Of a stretch of 7,921 bases of DNA, positions 1 to 7,900 are shown piece after piece. Source of the stretch: Porphyrobacter sp. (GTDB lineage Bacteria; Pseudomonadota; Alphaproteobacteria; Sphingomonadales; Sphingomonadaceae); NCBI GenBank assembly GCA_014359685.1, contig JACIYY010000028.1, positions 1-7,921 on the forward strand. Direction: 5' to 3'. Position 1 is the first letter of the stretch. Each line of letters starts with the position of its first letter. The translations under genes were made by a program, and so were the position numbers. The notes under the pieces were generated by a model. That model did not search any database. It was not told the DNA's origin and worked only from the letters and a program-made list of their open reading frames with translations.

Positions 1-32
1 AACAGGTTGATGTGGTAATGCGGCTCCGTCAT
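1..32 (-). CDS. Start of a HicB-like antitoxin gene (partial, runs off the window)
   Basis: Only the first ten codons are inside the window, reading [10 protein letters not shown], with two bases of an eleventh codon (TT) compatible with Phe or Leu. A YHINLF-type first strand right after the start is typical of small HicB-family antitoxins, which neutralise HicA mRNA interferases and often autoregulate their operon. The ATG overlaps the stop of the preceding small ORF as ATGA, which implies translational coupling with that ORF and, through it, with uvrB. The family call rests on ten residues plus the HicA-like neighbour, so it is tentative. Any other small protein beginning with a YHINL strand remains possible. 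Confidence 0.45.
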   Translation of the reverse strand, partial: MTEPHYHINL

Positions 33-183
33 GGCTCCGGATATAGGCCGTGTTCCTTCACCAGTTCAAGAAATTCGCGGAGCTGGTAGCGCTTGGCACC
101 CTTGCCGGCCGGCTGGACAGGGAAGGGCCGGCTCAGCTTGGCCAACCGGTTTTGCGCGGCGCGCCAATGCGATCCTGCGGGCC

Positions 184-187
<4 letters not shown>
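29..187 (-). CDS. 52-aa ORF resembling the C-terminal half of a HicA toxin (possibly truncated)
   Basis: The ORF starts at a GTG that overlaps the uvrB stop (GTGA) and ends at a TGA that overlaps the next ATG (ATGA). No ATG occurs in frame; the purine-rich stretch GGAAGGTGGGGAA just upstream could act as a ribosome binding site. Visible parts are GSH at residues 5-7, [17 protein letters not shown] at about 23-39, then a helix ending in EHGLYPEP. In HicA (a small double-stranded-RNA-binding-fold mRNA interferase) the catalytic His lies in a G-S-H motif and the C-terminal half often reads as a basic QP..GK.K.YQ segment followed by a helix. The match is to that second half. The usual first helix, about 25 residues, is absent because the uvrB reading frame occupies that DNA. 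It may be a truncated, inactive toxin or an unrelated small protein. The HicA reading comes from motif resemblance only. Confidence 0.45.
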
Positions 188-2379
<2,192 letters not shown>

Positions 2380-2390
2380 GGGCGCGAATA

Positions 2391-2452
2391 TGGGCCGGCG
2401 GCCGTGGCCGCGCAATCGTGCCGGCGGCCGGGGCCGCGCAATCGGGCCGGCG
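2391..2452. repeat. Tandem 26-bp repeat upstream of uvrB
   Basis: Two adjacent 26-bp units, 2401-2426 and 2427-2452, differ at only two positions and share the core GGCCGCGCAATCG. A truncated third unit, GGGCCGGCG at 2392-2400, precedes them. Each unit junction contains a short palindrome: CGGCC-GT-GGCCG at 2399-2410 and CGGCC-GG-GGCCG at 2425-2436. The array begins about 12 bp upstream of the uvrB start codon, so it lies in the uvrB leader or promoter. Its role is unknown; replication slippage or a REP-like element are both possible. Confidence 0.85.
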
Positions 2453-2534
2453 GACAGGCGCTGCCGGCCCGGCGCGCAAACCTGTCGCGATGCGGGAAAC
2501 GACTGGCGGCCAAGGCGTTCAGGACACAACAAGA

Positions 2535-2547
2535 CAGTTCTGTTACA
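2535..2547 (+). promoter_or_regulatory. 13-bp motif CAGTTCTGTTACA, first copy
   Basis: This motif ends ten bases before the ATG of the hydrolase gene. It contains the near-palindrome CTGTTACAG at 2540-2548. A second copy with one mismatch (CAGTTCTGTGACA) occurs at 3358-3370, in the next intergenic space on the same strand. Its position fits an operator or part of a promoter serving the hydrolase and perhaps the divergent uvrB. No known regulator is identified and the function is inferred only from recurrence. Confidence 0.35.
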
Positions 2548-2557
2548 GCCCGGGATC

Positions 2558-3352
2558 ATGAACGCCTCCACTCTCTTCGCTCCGCTGTCCGGCGCCGCCC
2601 CGGCGCGCCCCGCCGCGCCCGGCCGGCCGCTGGCGCGCCGGCTGTCGCTGCTGCGCACCAGCGCGCCGGAGGGAGCGCGCGGGCCTTGCCTGCGGCTTCT
2701 GCTGGGTGAAGTGGTGGAGATGGCGGCGCCGCTGCTGCGGCCGGCCCGGCCCGCGCTGCACCTGCCCCCGGCACGGCATCCGCGCGTGGTGATCCTGCTG
2801 CCGGGCTTCGGCACCCATCCGCTGCGGATGCGGACCATGGCCCGCCGGCTGGAGGAGGCCGGGCACAAGGTCAAACGCTGGGGTCTGGGCTTCAATTTCG
2901 GCCCGTCGCAGGAGAATTTCGAGCTGCTCGCCCGCCGGGTGTGCGAGGTGCGCGAGCGCTATGGCCAGCAGGTGGTGCTGGTCGGCTGGAGCCTCGGCGG
3001 CATCTTCGCCCGCGAGCTCGCCAAGCGCCATCCCGAACATATCGCCAAGGTGGTGACGATGGGCTCGCCCTTCTCGGGCTCGCTCTATGCCAACAATGCC
3101 TGGCGGCTGTATCAGCTGGTCACCGGCCATGCGGTCGACCAGCCGCCGGTGGAGGCGCAGGTCGCGGTCAAGCCGCCGGTCGAGACGGTCGCGCTGTGGA
3201 GCCCGCGCGATGGCGTGATCGCCCCGCGCAGCGCCAGCGGCTGGCCAGGCGAGCGCGACCGGGCGGTGGCCCTGCGCTGCACCCATATCGGCTTTGCCAG
3301 CTCGCCCGAAGCGATCCGCGCGGTGGCGCAGGAGCTCGACCGCATTCCCTGA
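2558..3352 (+). CDS. Alpha/beta hydrolase (lipase/esterase-like)
   Basis: A 264-aa protein with the alpha/beta-hydrolase fold signatures. LPGFG at 81-85 forms the oxyanion-side loop after the first core strand, followed by the nucleophile elbow GWSLGG at 143-148 with Ser145. The acid is probably Asp218 in SPRDGV and the base His243 in CTHIGF, giving a complete Ser-Asp-His triad. The segment around WGLGFNFGP (108-116) and MGSPFSGS (168-175) is typical of a lipase-like family common in Alphaproteobacteria. No signal peptide is obvious. The first roughly 50 residues are rich in Ala, Pro and Arg and may form a linker; the start at 2558 has no clear Shine-Dalgarno, so a later start is possible, although M55 also lacks a well-spaced one. 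The substrate is unknown. The gene is 91 bp upstream of the Anbu-type operon and may or may not be co-transcribed. Confidence 0.85.
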   Translation: MNASTLFAPLSGAAPARPAAPGRPLARRLSLLRTSAPEGARGPCLRLLLGEVVEMAAPLLRPARPALHLPPARHPRVVILLPGFGTHPLRMRTMARRLEEAGHKVKRWGLGFNFGPSQENFELLARRVCEVRERYGQQVVLVGWSLGGIFARELAKRHPEHIAKVVTMGSPFSGSLYANNAWRLYQLVTGHAVDQPPVEAQVAVKPPVETVALWSPRDGVIAPRSASGWPGERDRAVALRCTHIGFASSPEAIRAVAQELDRIP

Positions 3353-3357
3353 CGTCG

Positions 3358-3370
3358 CAGTTCTGTGACA
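3358..3370 (+). promoter_or_regulatory. 13-bp motif CAGTTCTGTGACA, second copy
   Basis: This is the second copy of the motif at 2535-2547, on the same strand, with G in place of T at position 10. It lies six bases after the hydrolase stop and 73 bases before the ATP-grasp start. That position would suit a promoter element or operator giving the four-gene operon its own start of transcription. TGTGACA resembles a minus-35 element but no convincing minus-10 was found at the right distance. Confidence 0.35.
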
Positions 3371-3377
3371 CTCTCTT

Positions 3378-3405
3378 TGCGGCGCCGCCTTGGCGGCGCG
3401 CCGCA
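3378..3405 (+). other. GC-rich stem-loop between hydrolase and ATP-grasp genes
   Basis: The left arm TGCGGCGCCGCC (3378-3389) pairs with GGCGGC (3392-3397) and, after a 2-nt bulge, with GCCGCA (3400-3405), around a TT loop. In practice the innermost pairs would open to give a larger loop. No T-run follows, so it is not a classical intrinsic terminator. It could attenuate read-through from the hydrolase or sit in the leader of the operon mRNA. Confidence 0.55.
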
Positions 3406-3443
3406 AGCGTGCCATGGTGCAGCGGGCCGCAATCAAGGACACC

Positions 3444-4874
3444 ATGGACGCGCCAGCTCAGGGTCAGTTCGATGAGATGCATGCGCCCGATGGATCGGTG
3501 CGCAATGCCTACCGTCCCTATCAGCAGTGGCTGTCCGAGCAGGACAGCGCCTGGATGCGGCGCAAACAGTTCGAGGCCGAAAGCCTGTTCCGCCGCACCG
3601 GCATCACCTTCAACGTCTATGGCGAGGAGGATGCCGAGGAGCGGCTGATCCCGTTCGACATCGTCCCGCGCATCATCACCGGCGCGGAATGGCGCAAGCT
3701 GTCGCGCGGGATCGAACAGCGGGTGCGCGCGCTCAACGCCTTCATGCACGATCTCTACCACCGGCAGGAGATCATCCGTTCGGGCCGCCTGCCCGAACGC
3801 CTGCTGCGCCACAACAAGGCCTGGCTGCCGGAGATGGTCGGCTTCACCCCGCCCGGCGGGGTCTATACCCATATCGTCGGGATCGACCTGGTCCGCACCG
3901 GGCCGGACGAGTTCCTGGTGCTGGAAGACAATGCCCGCACCCCCTCGGGCGTCAGCTACATGCTGGAAAATCGCGAGACGATGATGGCGATGTTTCCGGA
4001 GCTGTTCACCCGGATCAAGGTCCGCCCGGTCAGCAATTATCCCCGCCGGCTGGCCAAGAGCCTGTCGGCCTGCGCCCCGCCCTGCGCCTCCGCCAACCCG
4101 ACCGTCGCGGTGCTGACGCCGGGGATCTACAATTCGGCCTATTTCGAACACGCCTTCCTCGCCGACCAGATGGGCGCGGAGCTGGTCGAGGGCAGCGACC
4201 TGCGCGTCATCGACGGGCGGGTGCAGATGCGCACCACCAAGGGGTTCGAGCCGATCGACGTGCTCTACCGCCGCGTCGATGACGAATTCCTCGATCCGCT
4301 GACCTTCAACCCCGACAGCCTGCTGGGCGTGCCCGGCATGATGGATGTCTATCGCGCCGGCCGGGTGACGATCGCCAATGCGCCGGGAACCGGCGTTGCC
4401 GACGACAAGGCGATCTATTCCTTCATGCCCGAGATCGTCGAATTCTACACCGGCGAGAAGCCGCTGCTGCCCAACGTCCAGACCTGGCGCTGCGCCGATC
4501 CGGACAGCCTGAAATACGTTCTCGACCGCCTGCCGGAGCTGGTCGTGAAGGAGGTGCACGGCTCGGGCGGCTACGGGATGCTGATCGGCCCGACCGCGAC
4601 CCGGCGCGAGATCGCGCTGTTCCGCGAGAAGCTGGCCGCCGACCCGGACAATTACATCGCCCAGCCGACGCTGTCGCTGTCCACCTGCCCGATCTTCACC
4701 CGGCAGGGCCTCGCCCCGCGCCATGTCGACCTGCGCCCCTTCGTGCTGGTCTCGCCCGACGGGATCGACATCACCCCCGGCGGGCTGACCCGGGTGGCGC
4801 TGAAGAAGGGCTCGCTGGTGGTCAATTCCAGCCAGGGCGGAGGCACCAAGGACAGCTGGGTGCTCGACGATTGA
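3444..4874 (+). CDS. Circularly permuted ATP-grasp protein (COG2308 type)
   Basis: A 476-aa protein of the circularly permuted type-2 ATP-grasp family, predicted to join a carboxylate to an amine through an acyl-phosphate using ATP. Visible hallmarks are FDEM at 9-12 and a conserved charged region PFDIVPRII at 70-78. LEDNARTPSGVSYMLENR at 160-177 follows, then RRVDDEFLDPL at 276-286. VVKEVHGSGGYGM at 367-379 has a glycine-rich nucleotide loop after a Lys-bearing strand, and the protein ends with DLRPFVL at 429-435 and VVNSSQGGGTKDSWVL at 459-474. The start at 3444 is preferred because AAGGA lies just upstream (3435-3439) and FDEM must follow it; an in-frame ATG at 3414 has no such site. Neighbours are the alpha-E gene (64-nt gap), a transglutaminase and Anbu, the usual company of this family. 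The substrate is unknown. Lysine content looks normal (14 residues). Confidence 0.93.
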   Translation: MDAPAQGQFDEMHAPDGSVRNAYRPYQQWLSEQDSAWMRRKQFEAESLFRRTGITFNVYGEEDAEERLIPFDIVPRIITGAEWRKLSRGIEQRVRALNAFMHDLYHRQEIIRSGRLPERLLRHNKAWLPEMVGFTPPGGVYTHIVGIDLVRTGPDEFLVLEDNARTPSGVSYMLENRETMMAMFPELFTRIKVRPVSNYPRRLAKSLSACAPPCASANPTVAVLTPGIYNSAYFEHAFLADQMGAELVEGSDLRVIDGRVQMRTTKGFEPIDVLYRRVDDEFLDPLTFNPDSLLGVPGMMDVYRAGRVTIANAPGTGVADDKAIYSFMPEIVEFYTGEKPLLPNVQTWRCADPDSLKYVLDRLPELVVKEVHGSGGYGMLIGPTATRREIALFREKLAADPDNYIAQPTLSLSTCPIFTRQGLAPRHVDLRPFVLVSPDGIDITPGGLTRVALKKGSLVVNSSQGGGTKDSWVLDD

Positions 4875-4938
4875 TGGCTGCCGGCGCGCCAGCGGGGCCA
4901 TTGCGGGCCGCGAGGATCCGGGGGCGGAGGGCTGACCG

Positions 4939-5883
4939 ATGCTAGGACGCGTCGCCAATGGCATGTTCTGGATGTACCGCTATCTGGAACGGGCCGAGAA
5001 CACTTCGCGCCTGCTCGCCGCCGGGCACCGGATGGCGCTGACCCGCGGCGCCGACGTCGCCGACGAGGAATGGCGCTCGGTGCTGACCACGCTGGGGATG
5101 CTGCGCCAGTACCAGGCGCAGAACGACGATTTCGCCGGCGCCCATGTCTGCGACTTCGTGCTCCGCTCGCGCGCCAACGGCCAGAGCGTGCTGTCGATGT
5201 TTGAACGCGCGCGCACCAATGCCCGCACCTGCCGCTCGGCCATCACCACCGAGGTGTGGGAAGCGGTCAATGAAGGCTGGATGGCGCTGCGCGACCTGCT
5301 CGCCCGGCCGGTGCGCGATTCCAGCCTCAACGCGGCGCTGAGCGCGATCCGCCGCGAATCGACGCTGGCGCGCGGCGCCACCCACGGCTCGATGATGCGC
5401 AACGAAGTCTATTCCTTCGTCCGCGCCGGCACCTTCATCGAACGCGCCGACAACACCGCGCGCATTCTCGATGTCAAATATTACCTGCTGCTGCCCTCGC
5501 TGTCCTATGTCGGCACCCCGCTAGACACCGGGCAGTGGGACAACGTGCTGCGCTCGGTTTCGGGGGAGCGCGCCTATCGCTGGCTCAATGCCGGGCGGAT
5601 GGACGCGCGCTCGATCGCCGAACTGCTGATCCTCGACGACCGCTTTCCGCGCAGCCTCGCCTTCTGCTATGCGGCGATGCGGCAGAACCTTGCCGCGCTG
5701 GCCCGCCTCCACGGGCACGAAGGCCCCGCCCAGGCGCTGATGCGGGAGGCTGACCAGAGGCTGACCGGCTGCACGGTAGAGGACATCTTCGACCAGGGGC
5801 TGCACCAGTTCCTGGTCGACTTCATCGCCCGCAACCAGGCGGTGGCCAATGCCATCGCCGACCAATACCGCTTTATCGCCTGA
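4939..5883 (+). CDS. Alpha-E domain protein (COG2307, DUF403 type)
   Basis: A 314-aa all-helical protein of the alpha-E family, which nearly always accompanies the permuted ATP-grasp protein, either as a neighbour or fused to it. The family signature opens the protein: MLGRVANGMFWMYRYLERAE at 1-20 continues into NTSRLL. A related block, FIERADNTARILDVKYYLLL, occurs at 166-185, so the motif ER-A-[DE]-N-T-[SA]-R-[LI]-L appears twice (residues 17-26 and 168-177). The biochemical role is not established; a cofactor-like or substrate-positioning partner of the ATP-grasp enzyme is a reasonable inference. The start is well supported by GGAGGG at 4926-4931, seven bases from the ATG. Only one lysine (K180) occurs in the whole protein, although arginine is abundant. 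A 41-nt gap leads to the transglutaminase gene. Confidence 0.93.
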   Translation: MLGRVANGMFWMYRYLERAENTSRLLAAGHRMALTRGADVADEEWRSVLTTLGMLRQYQAQNDDFAGAHVCDFVLRSRANGQSVLSMFERARTNARTCRSAITTEVWEAVNEGWMALRDLLARPVRDSSLNAALSAIRRESTLARGATHGSMMRNEVYSFVRAGTFIERADNTARILDVKYYLLLPSLSYVGTPLDTGQWDNVLRSVSGERAYRWLNAGRMDARSIAELLILDDRFPRSLAFCYAAMRQNLAALARLHGHEGPAQALMREADQRLTGCTVEDIFDQGLHQFLVDFIARNQAVANAIADQYRFIA

Positions 5884-5924
5884 CCGCCGCCCGCAAGGGC
5901 AGCCCGAATGCCACAGGACCCCCG

Positions 5925-6941
5925 ATGCGCCTCGCCATTCGCCACACCACCCGATACCGCTTCCAGCAGCCGGTGCGCTACGGGCTGCAGCGGCTGCGGC
6001 TGACCCCCAAGACCACGCAGGGGCAGGAGATCGTCGACTGGACGATGACCTTCGATGGCGCGCACCAGGAACTGTCCTACGACGATCAGAACTTCAACCG
6101 GGTCATCCTCGCCGGGGTCGAGGAAGGGGTGCAGGAGGTCACGATCAGCTGCAACGGCGTGGTCCGCACAGAGGACCGGGCCGGCGTCATCGGCCACCAT
6201 TCGGGCCATCTGCCGCTCTGGGCGTTCCTCGGCCAGACCCCGCTGACCCGGCCCGGCCCGCGCATCCGCCAGCTGATCGCCTCGGTCGGCCGCAGCGCAG
6301 ACGGCATGGTGCCCACGCTCCACAACCTGTCCTCCGCGATCCTCGAACGGGTGCCCTACAGGACCGGCGGAACCGCGGTCACCACCACTGCCGAGGAGGC
6401 GGTCGGCGCCGGACAGGGCGGCGTGTGCCAGGATCATGCCCATATCTTCATCGCCGCAGCCCGGTCGCTGGATATTCCGGCACGCTATGTCAGCGGCTAC
6501 CTGATGCTCAACGACCGGGTCGAGCAGCACGCCACCCACGCCTGGGCCGAAGCCTGGGTGCAGGGGCTGGGCTGGGTCGGGTTCGACATCTCCAACGGCA
6601 TCAGCCCCGACCCGCGATATGTGCGCGTCGCCACCGGCCGCGACTATCGCGATGCCGCGCCGATCACCGGCATCAGCTACGGCGCGGTGACCGAGGATTT
6701 GATCGTCGATCTGGCGGTGGAACAGCAGGCGCCCGATCAGAGCCAGAGCCAGTCGCAGAGCGGCGGCGGCAGCCAGAGCCAGTCGCAGAGCGAGGGCGGC
6801 AGCCAGAGCCAGTCGCAGAGCGAGGGCGCCGGCGGCACGCCCGCTCCGGCTCCCGACGCCGCGCCTGCACAGCACCAGCGCGATGCGCGCAGCCAGGGCC
6901 AGCAGCATTCGGCGCAACAGCAGGTCGGACCGGGTGCCTGA
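5925..6941 (+). CDS. Transglutaminase-like protein with a Ser-Gln repeat tail
   Basis: A 338-aa protein. An N-terminal bacterial transglutaminase-associated beta domain spans about 1-85 (opening MRLAIRHTTRYRF), followed by a papain-like transglutaminase core at about 115-225. The triad is visible: Cys168 in GQGGVCQDHAH, His205 in ATHAWAEAW and Asp221 in GFDISNG. Members of this fold act as peptidases, deamidases or acyl transferases, and which applies here is not decided by the sequence. No signal peptide is seen, so it is probably cytoplasmic like its operon partners. From about residue 267 there is a disordered tail: three ten-residue SQSQSQS units (273-302), then an Ala/Pro/Gln-rich end. 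The tail from 267 to the end holds 20 glutamines and no lysine; the whole protein has one lysine (K29). AGGA at 5915-5918, six bases before the ATG, supports the start. Confidence 0.93.
   Translation: MRLAIRHTTRYRFQQPVRYGLQRLRLTPKTTQGQEIVDWTMTFDGAHQELSYDDQNFNRVILAGVEEGVQEVTISCNGVVRTEDRAGVIGHHSGHLPLWAFLGQTPLTRPGPRIRQLIASVGRSADGMVPTLHNLSSAILERVPYRTGGTAVTTTAEEAVGAGQGGVCQDHAHIFIAAARSLDIPARYVSGYLMLNDRVEQHATHAWAEAWVQGLGWVGFDISNGISPDPRYVRVATGRDYRDAAPITGISYGAVTEDLIVDLAVEQQAPDQSQSQSQSGGGSQSQSQSEGGSQSQSQSEGAGGTPAPAPDAAPAQHQRDARSQGQQHSAQQQVGPGA
6741..6830 (+). repeat. Three 30-bp in-frame tandem repeats encoding SQSQSQS units
   Basis: Units at 6741-6770, 6771-6800 and 6801-6830 share an identical first 20 bp (6741-6760 and equivalents). 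They differ only near the end, where GGC GGC GGC alternates with GAG GGC GGC and GAG GGC GCC. The period is exactly ten codons, so copy-number changes would keep the frame. The near-identity of the units at DNA level indicates recent amplification or homogenisation. The encoded segment is residues 273-302 of the transglutaminase-like protein. Confidence 0.95.
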
Positions 6942-7009
6942 CGGATTGCGGTCGCGGCGCGGCGGGCCTACCCGTCGGTGTTTGCGAACGGGACAGGCAG
7001 GATACACAA

Positions 7010-7759
7010 ATGACCTATTGCGTGGGCATGGTGCTCGACCGCGGGCTGGTGCTGATGAGCGACACGCGCACCAATTCGGGCGTCGACAACATCTCGGTGT
7101 TCCGCAAGATGTTCCACTGGTCGGTGCCCGGCCAGCGGCTGATCGCGATGATGACCGCCGGCAACCTCGCCACCACCCAGGCGGTGATCAGCCGGCTGGA
7201 GGAGCGGACCAAGCACCCGCGCGAGCGTCAGAACTCGCTGATGGAGCTGCCGACCATGTTCCAGGTCGCGGTGGAGACCGGCAAACTGCTGCGCGAGACC
7301 GTGCGCGAGACCCAGAACGAGAACGGCGCCAGCGGCAAGGGCCGCTTCACCGCCTCGATCATCCTCGCCGGCCAGATCAAGGGCATGGAACCGCGCCTGT
7401 TCCTCGTCTATCCTGAAGGCAATTTCATCGAAGCGAGCTTCGACACCCCGTTCTTCCAGATCGGCGAGACCAAATATGGCCGCCCGATCATCCTTCGCGG
7501 CTATGAACGCACGATGAGCTTCGAGGATGCGGTCAAGCTGCTGATGGTCAGCTTCGACTCCACCCTCAAGGCGAACCTGTCGGTCGGCCTGCCGCTCGAC
7601 CTGCTGGTGGTGGAGCGCGACGGCTTCGCGCCGCTGCACGAGAAGCGGGTCGAGAGCAACGATCCTTATTTCGAGGCGATCTCCTCCAGCTGGAGCGATG
7701 CGCTGCGCCGGGCGTTCCACTCGCTGCCCGATTACAGCTTCTACCAGCCCCACCTGTAG
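7010..7759 (+). CDS. Anbu, proteasome-related peptidase (COG3484 type)
   Basis: A 249-aa member of the Anbu (ancestral beta subunit) family, related to HslV and proteasome beta subunits of the Ntn-hydrolase fold. The protein begins Met-Thr (MTYCVGMVLDRGLVLMSDTR), so removal of Met1 would expose Thr as the N-terminal nucleophile. Asp18 and Lys33 (17 and 32 after processing) match the Thr-Asp-Lys catalytic set. Other family features are AGNLATTQ at 50-57, GETKYGRPI at 152-160 and SFDSTLKANLSVGLPLDLLV at 181-200. Published Anbu structures form open, helical or lock-washer assemblies rather than closed rings; activity and substrates remain poorly defined. AGGA at 6999-7002, seven bases upstream, supports the start. 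It is the last of four co-directional genes with ATP-grasp, alpha-E and transglutaminase. No HslU or ClpX-like partner is in the window. Confidence 0.95.
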   Translation: MTYCVGMVLDRGLVLMSDTRTNSGVDNISVFRKMFHWSVPGQRLIAMMTAGNLATTQAVISRLEERTKHPRERQNSLMELPTMFQVAVETGKLLRETVRETQNENGASGKGRFTASIILAGQIKGMEPRLFLVYPEGNFIEASFDTPFFQIGETKYGRPIILRGYERTMSFEDAVKLLMVSFDSTLKANLSVGLPLDLLVVERDGFAPLHEKRVESNDPYFEAISSSWSDALRRAFHSLPDYSFYQPHL

Positions 7760-7836
7760 CGATTCGCGCCCACCGCCGGGCCGTGGACACCCTGCAAAAG
7801 CCCCTACGTGGTCTTCCGGAGGCTCGCCGGCCTGCC

Positions 7837-7855
7837 GATTGCTCCAATCTGGAGG
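7837..7855 (+). repeat. Structured repeat, copy 1
   Basis: The sequence GATTGCTCCAATCTGGAGG is closely related to copy 2 at 7901-7920, 64 bp away. It can fold in two exclusive ways: GATTG-CTC-CAATC (7837-7849) or CTCC-AATCT-GGAG (7842-7854). The second form would bury a Shine-Dalgarno-like GGAGG. The function is unknown. Confidence 0.6.
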
Positions 7856-7860
7856 AAATA

Positions 7861-7898
7861 CAGCGCCGCGTTTGCGCGGGTTCCCGCCGCCGGCGCTG
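7861..7898 (+). other. Strong stem-loop between the two structured repeats
   Basis: The arms CAGCGCCG (7861-7868) and CGGCGCTG (7891-7898) are perfect inverted repeats. Inside them GCGGG (7876-7880) pairs with CCCGC (7883-7887). No T-run follows, so it does not look like a standard intrinsic terminator. It could protect the 3' end of the operon mRNA or belong to a structured leader of a gene beyond the window. Confidence 0.55.
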
Positions 7899-7900
7899 CG

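Noticed and set aside
2380..2557. A LexA (SOS) box of the alphaproteobacterial type GTTC-N7-GTTC upstream of uvrB
   Set aside because: Two GTTC sequences exist (2517 and 2537) but they are 20 bp apart, not 11. No E. coli-type CTGT-N8-ACAG site was found either.
3390..3443. Upstream starts for the ATP-grasp protein at TTG 3390 or ATG 3414
   Set aside because: TTG 3390 lies in the loop of a hairpin and neither has a Shine-Dalgarno. ATG 3444 has AAGGA upstream and keeps the conserved FDEM segment.
5667..7007. A long minus-strand open frame across the alpha-E and transglutaminase genes
   Set aside because: It is antisense to two well-supported genes. Its repetitive Ala/Leu segment is the complement of the Ser-Gln repeats, not a real protein feature.
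5849..7759. One 636-codon frame that could be read as a fusion ending in Anbu
   Set aside because: The first 387 codons are an out-of-frame reading of the transglutaminase gene. Anbu begins at 7010 with a ribosome binding site and the Met-Thr start its catalysis needs.
7801..7823. CCCCTACGTGG followed by TCTTCCGGAGG as a response-regulator binding site
   Set aside because: TACGT-type cores occur in some regulator sites, but one imperfect site with no visible downstream gene is too weak to annotate.
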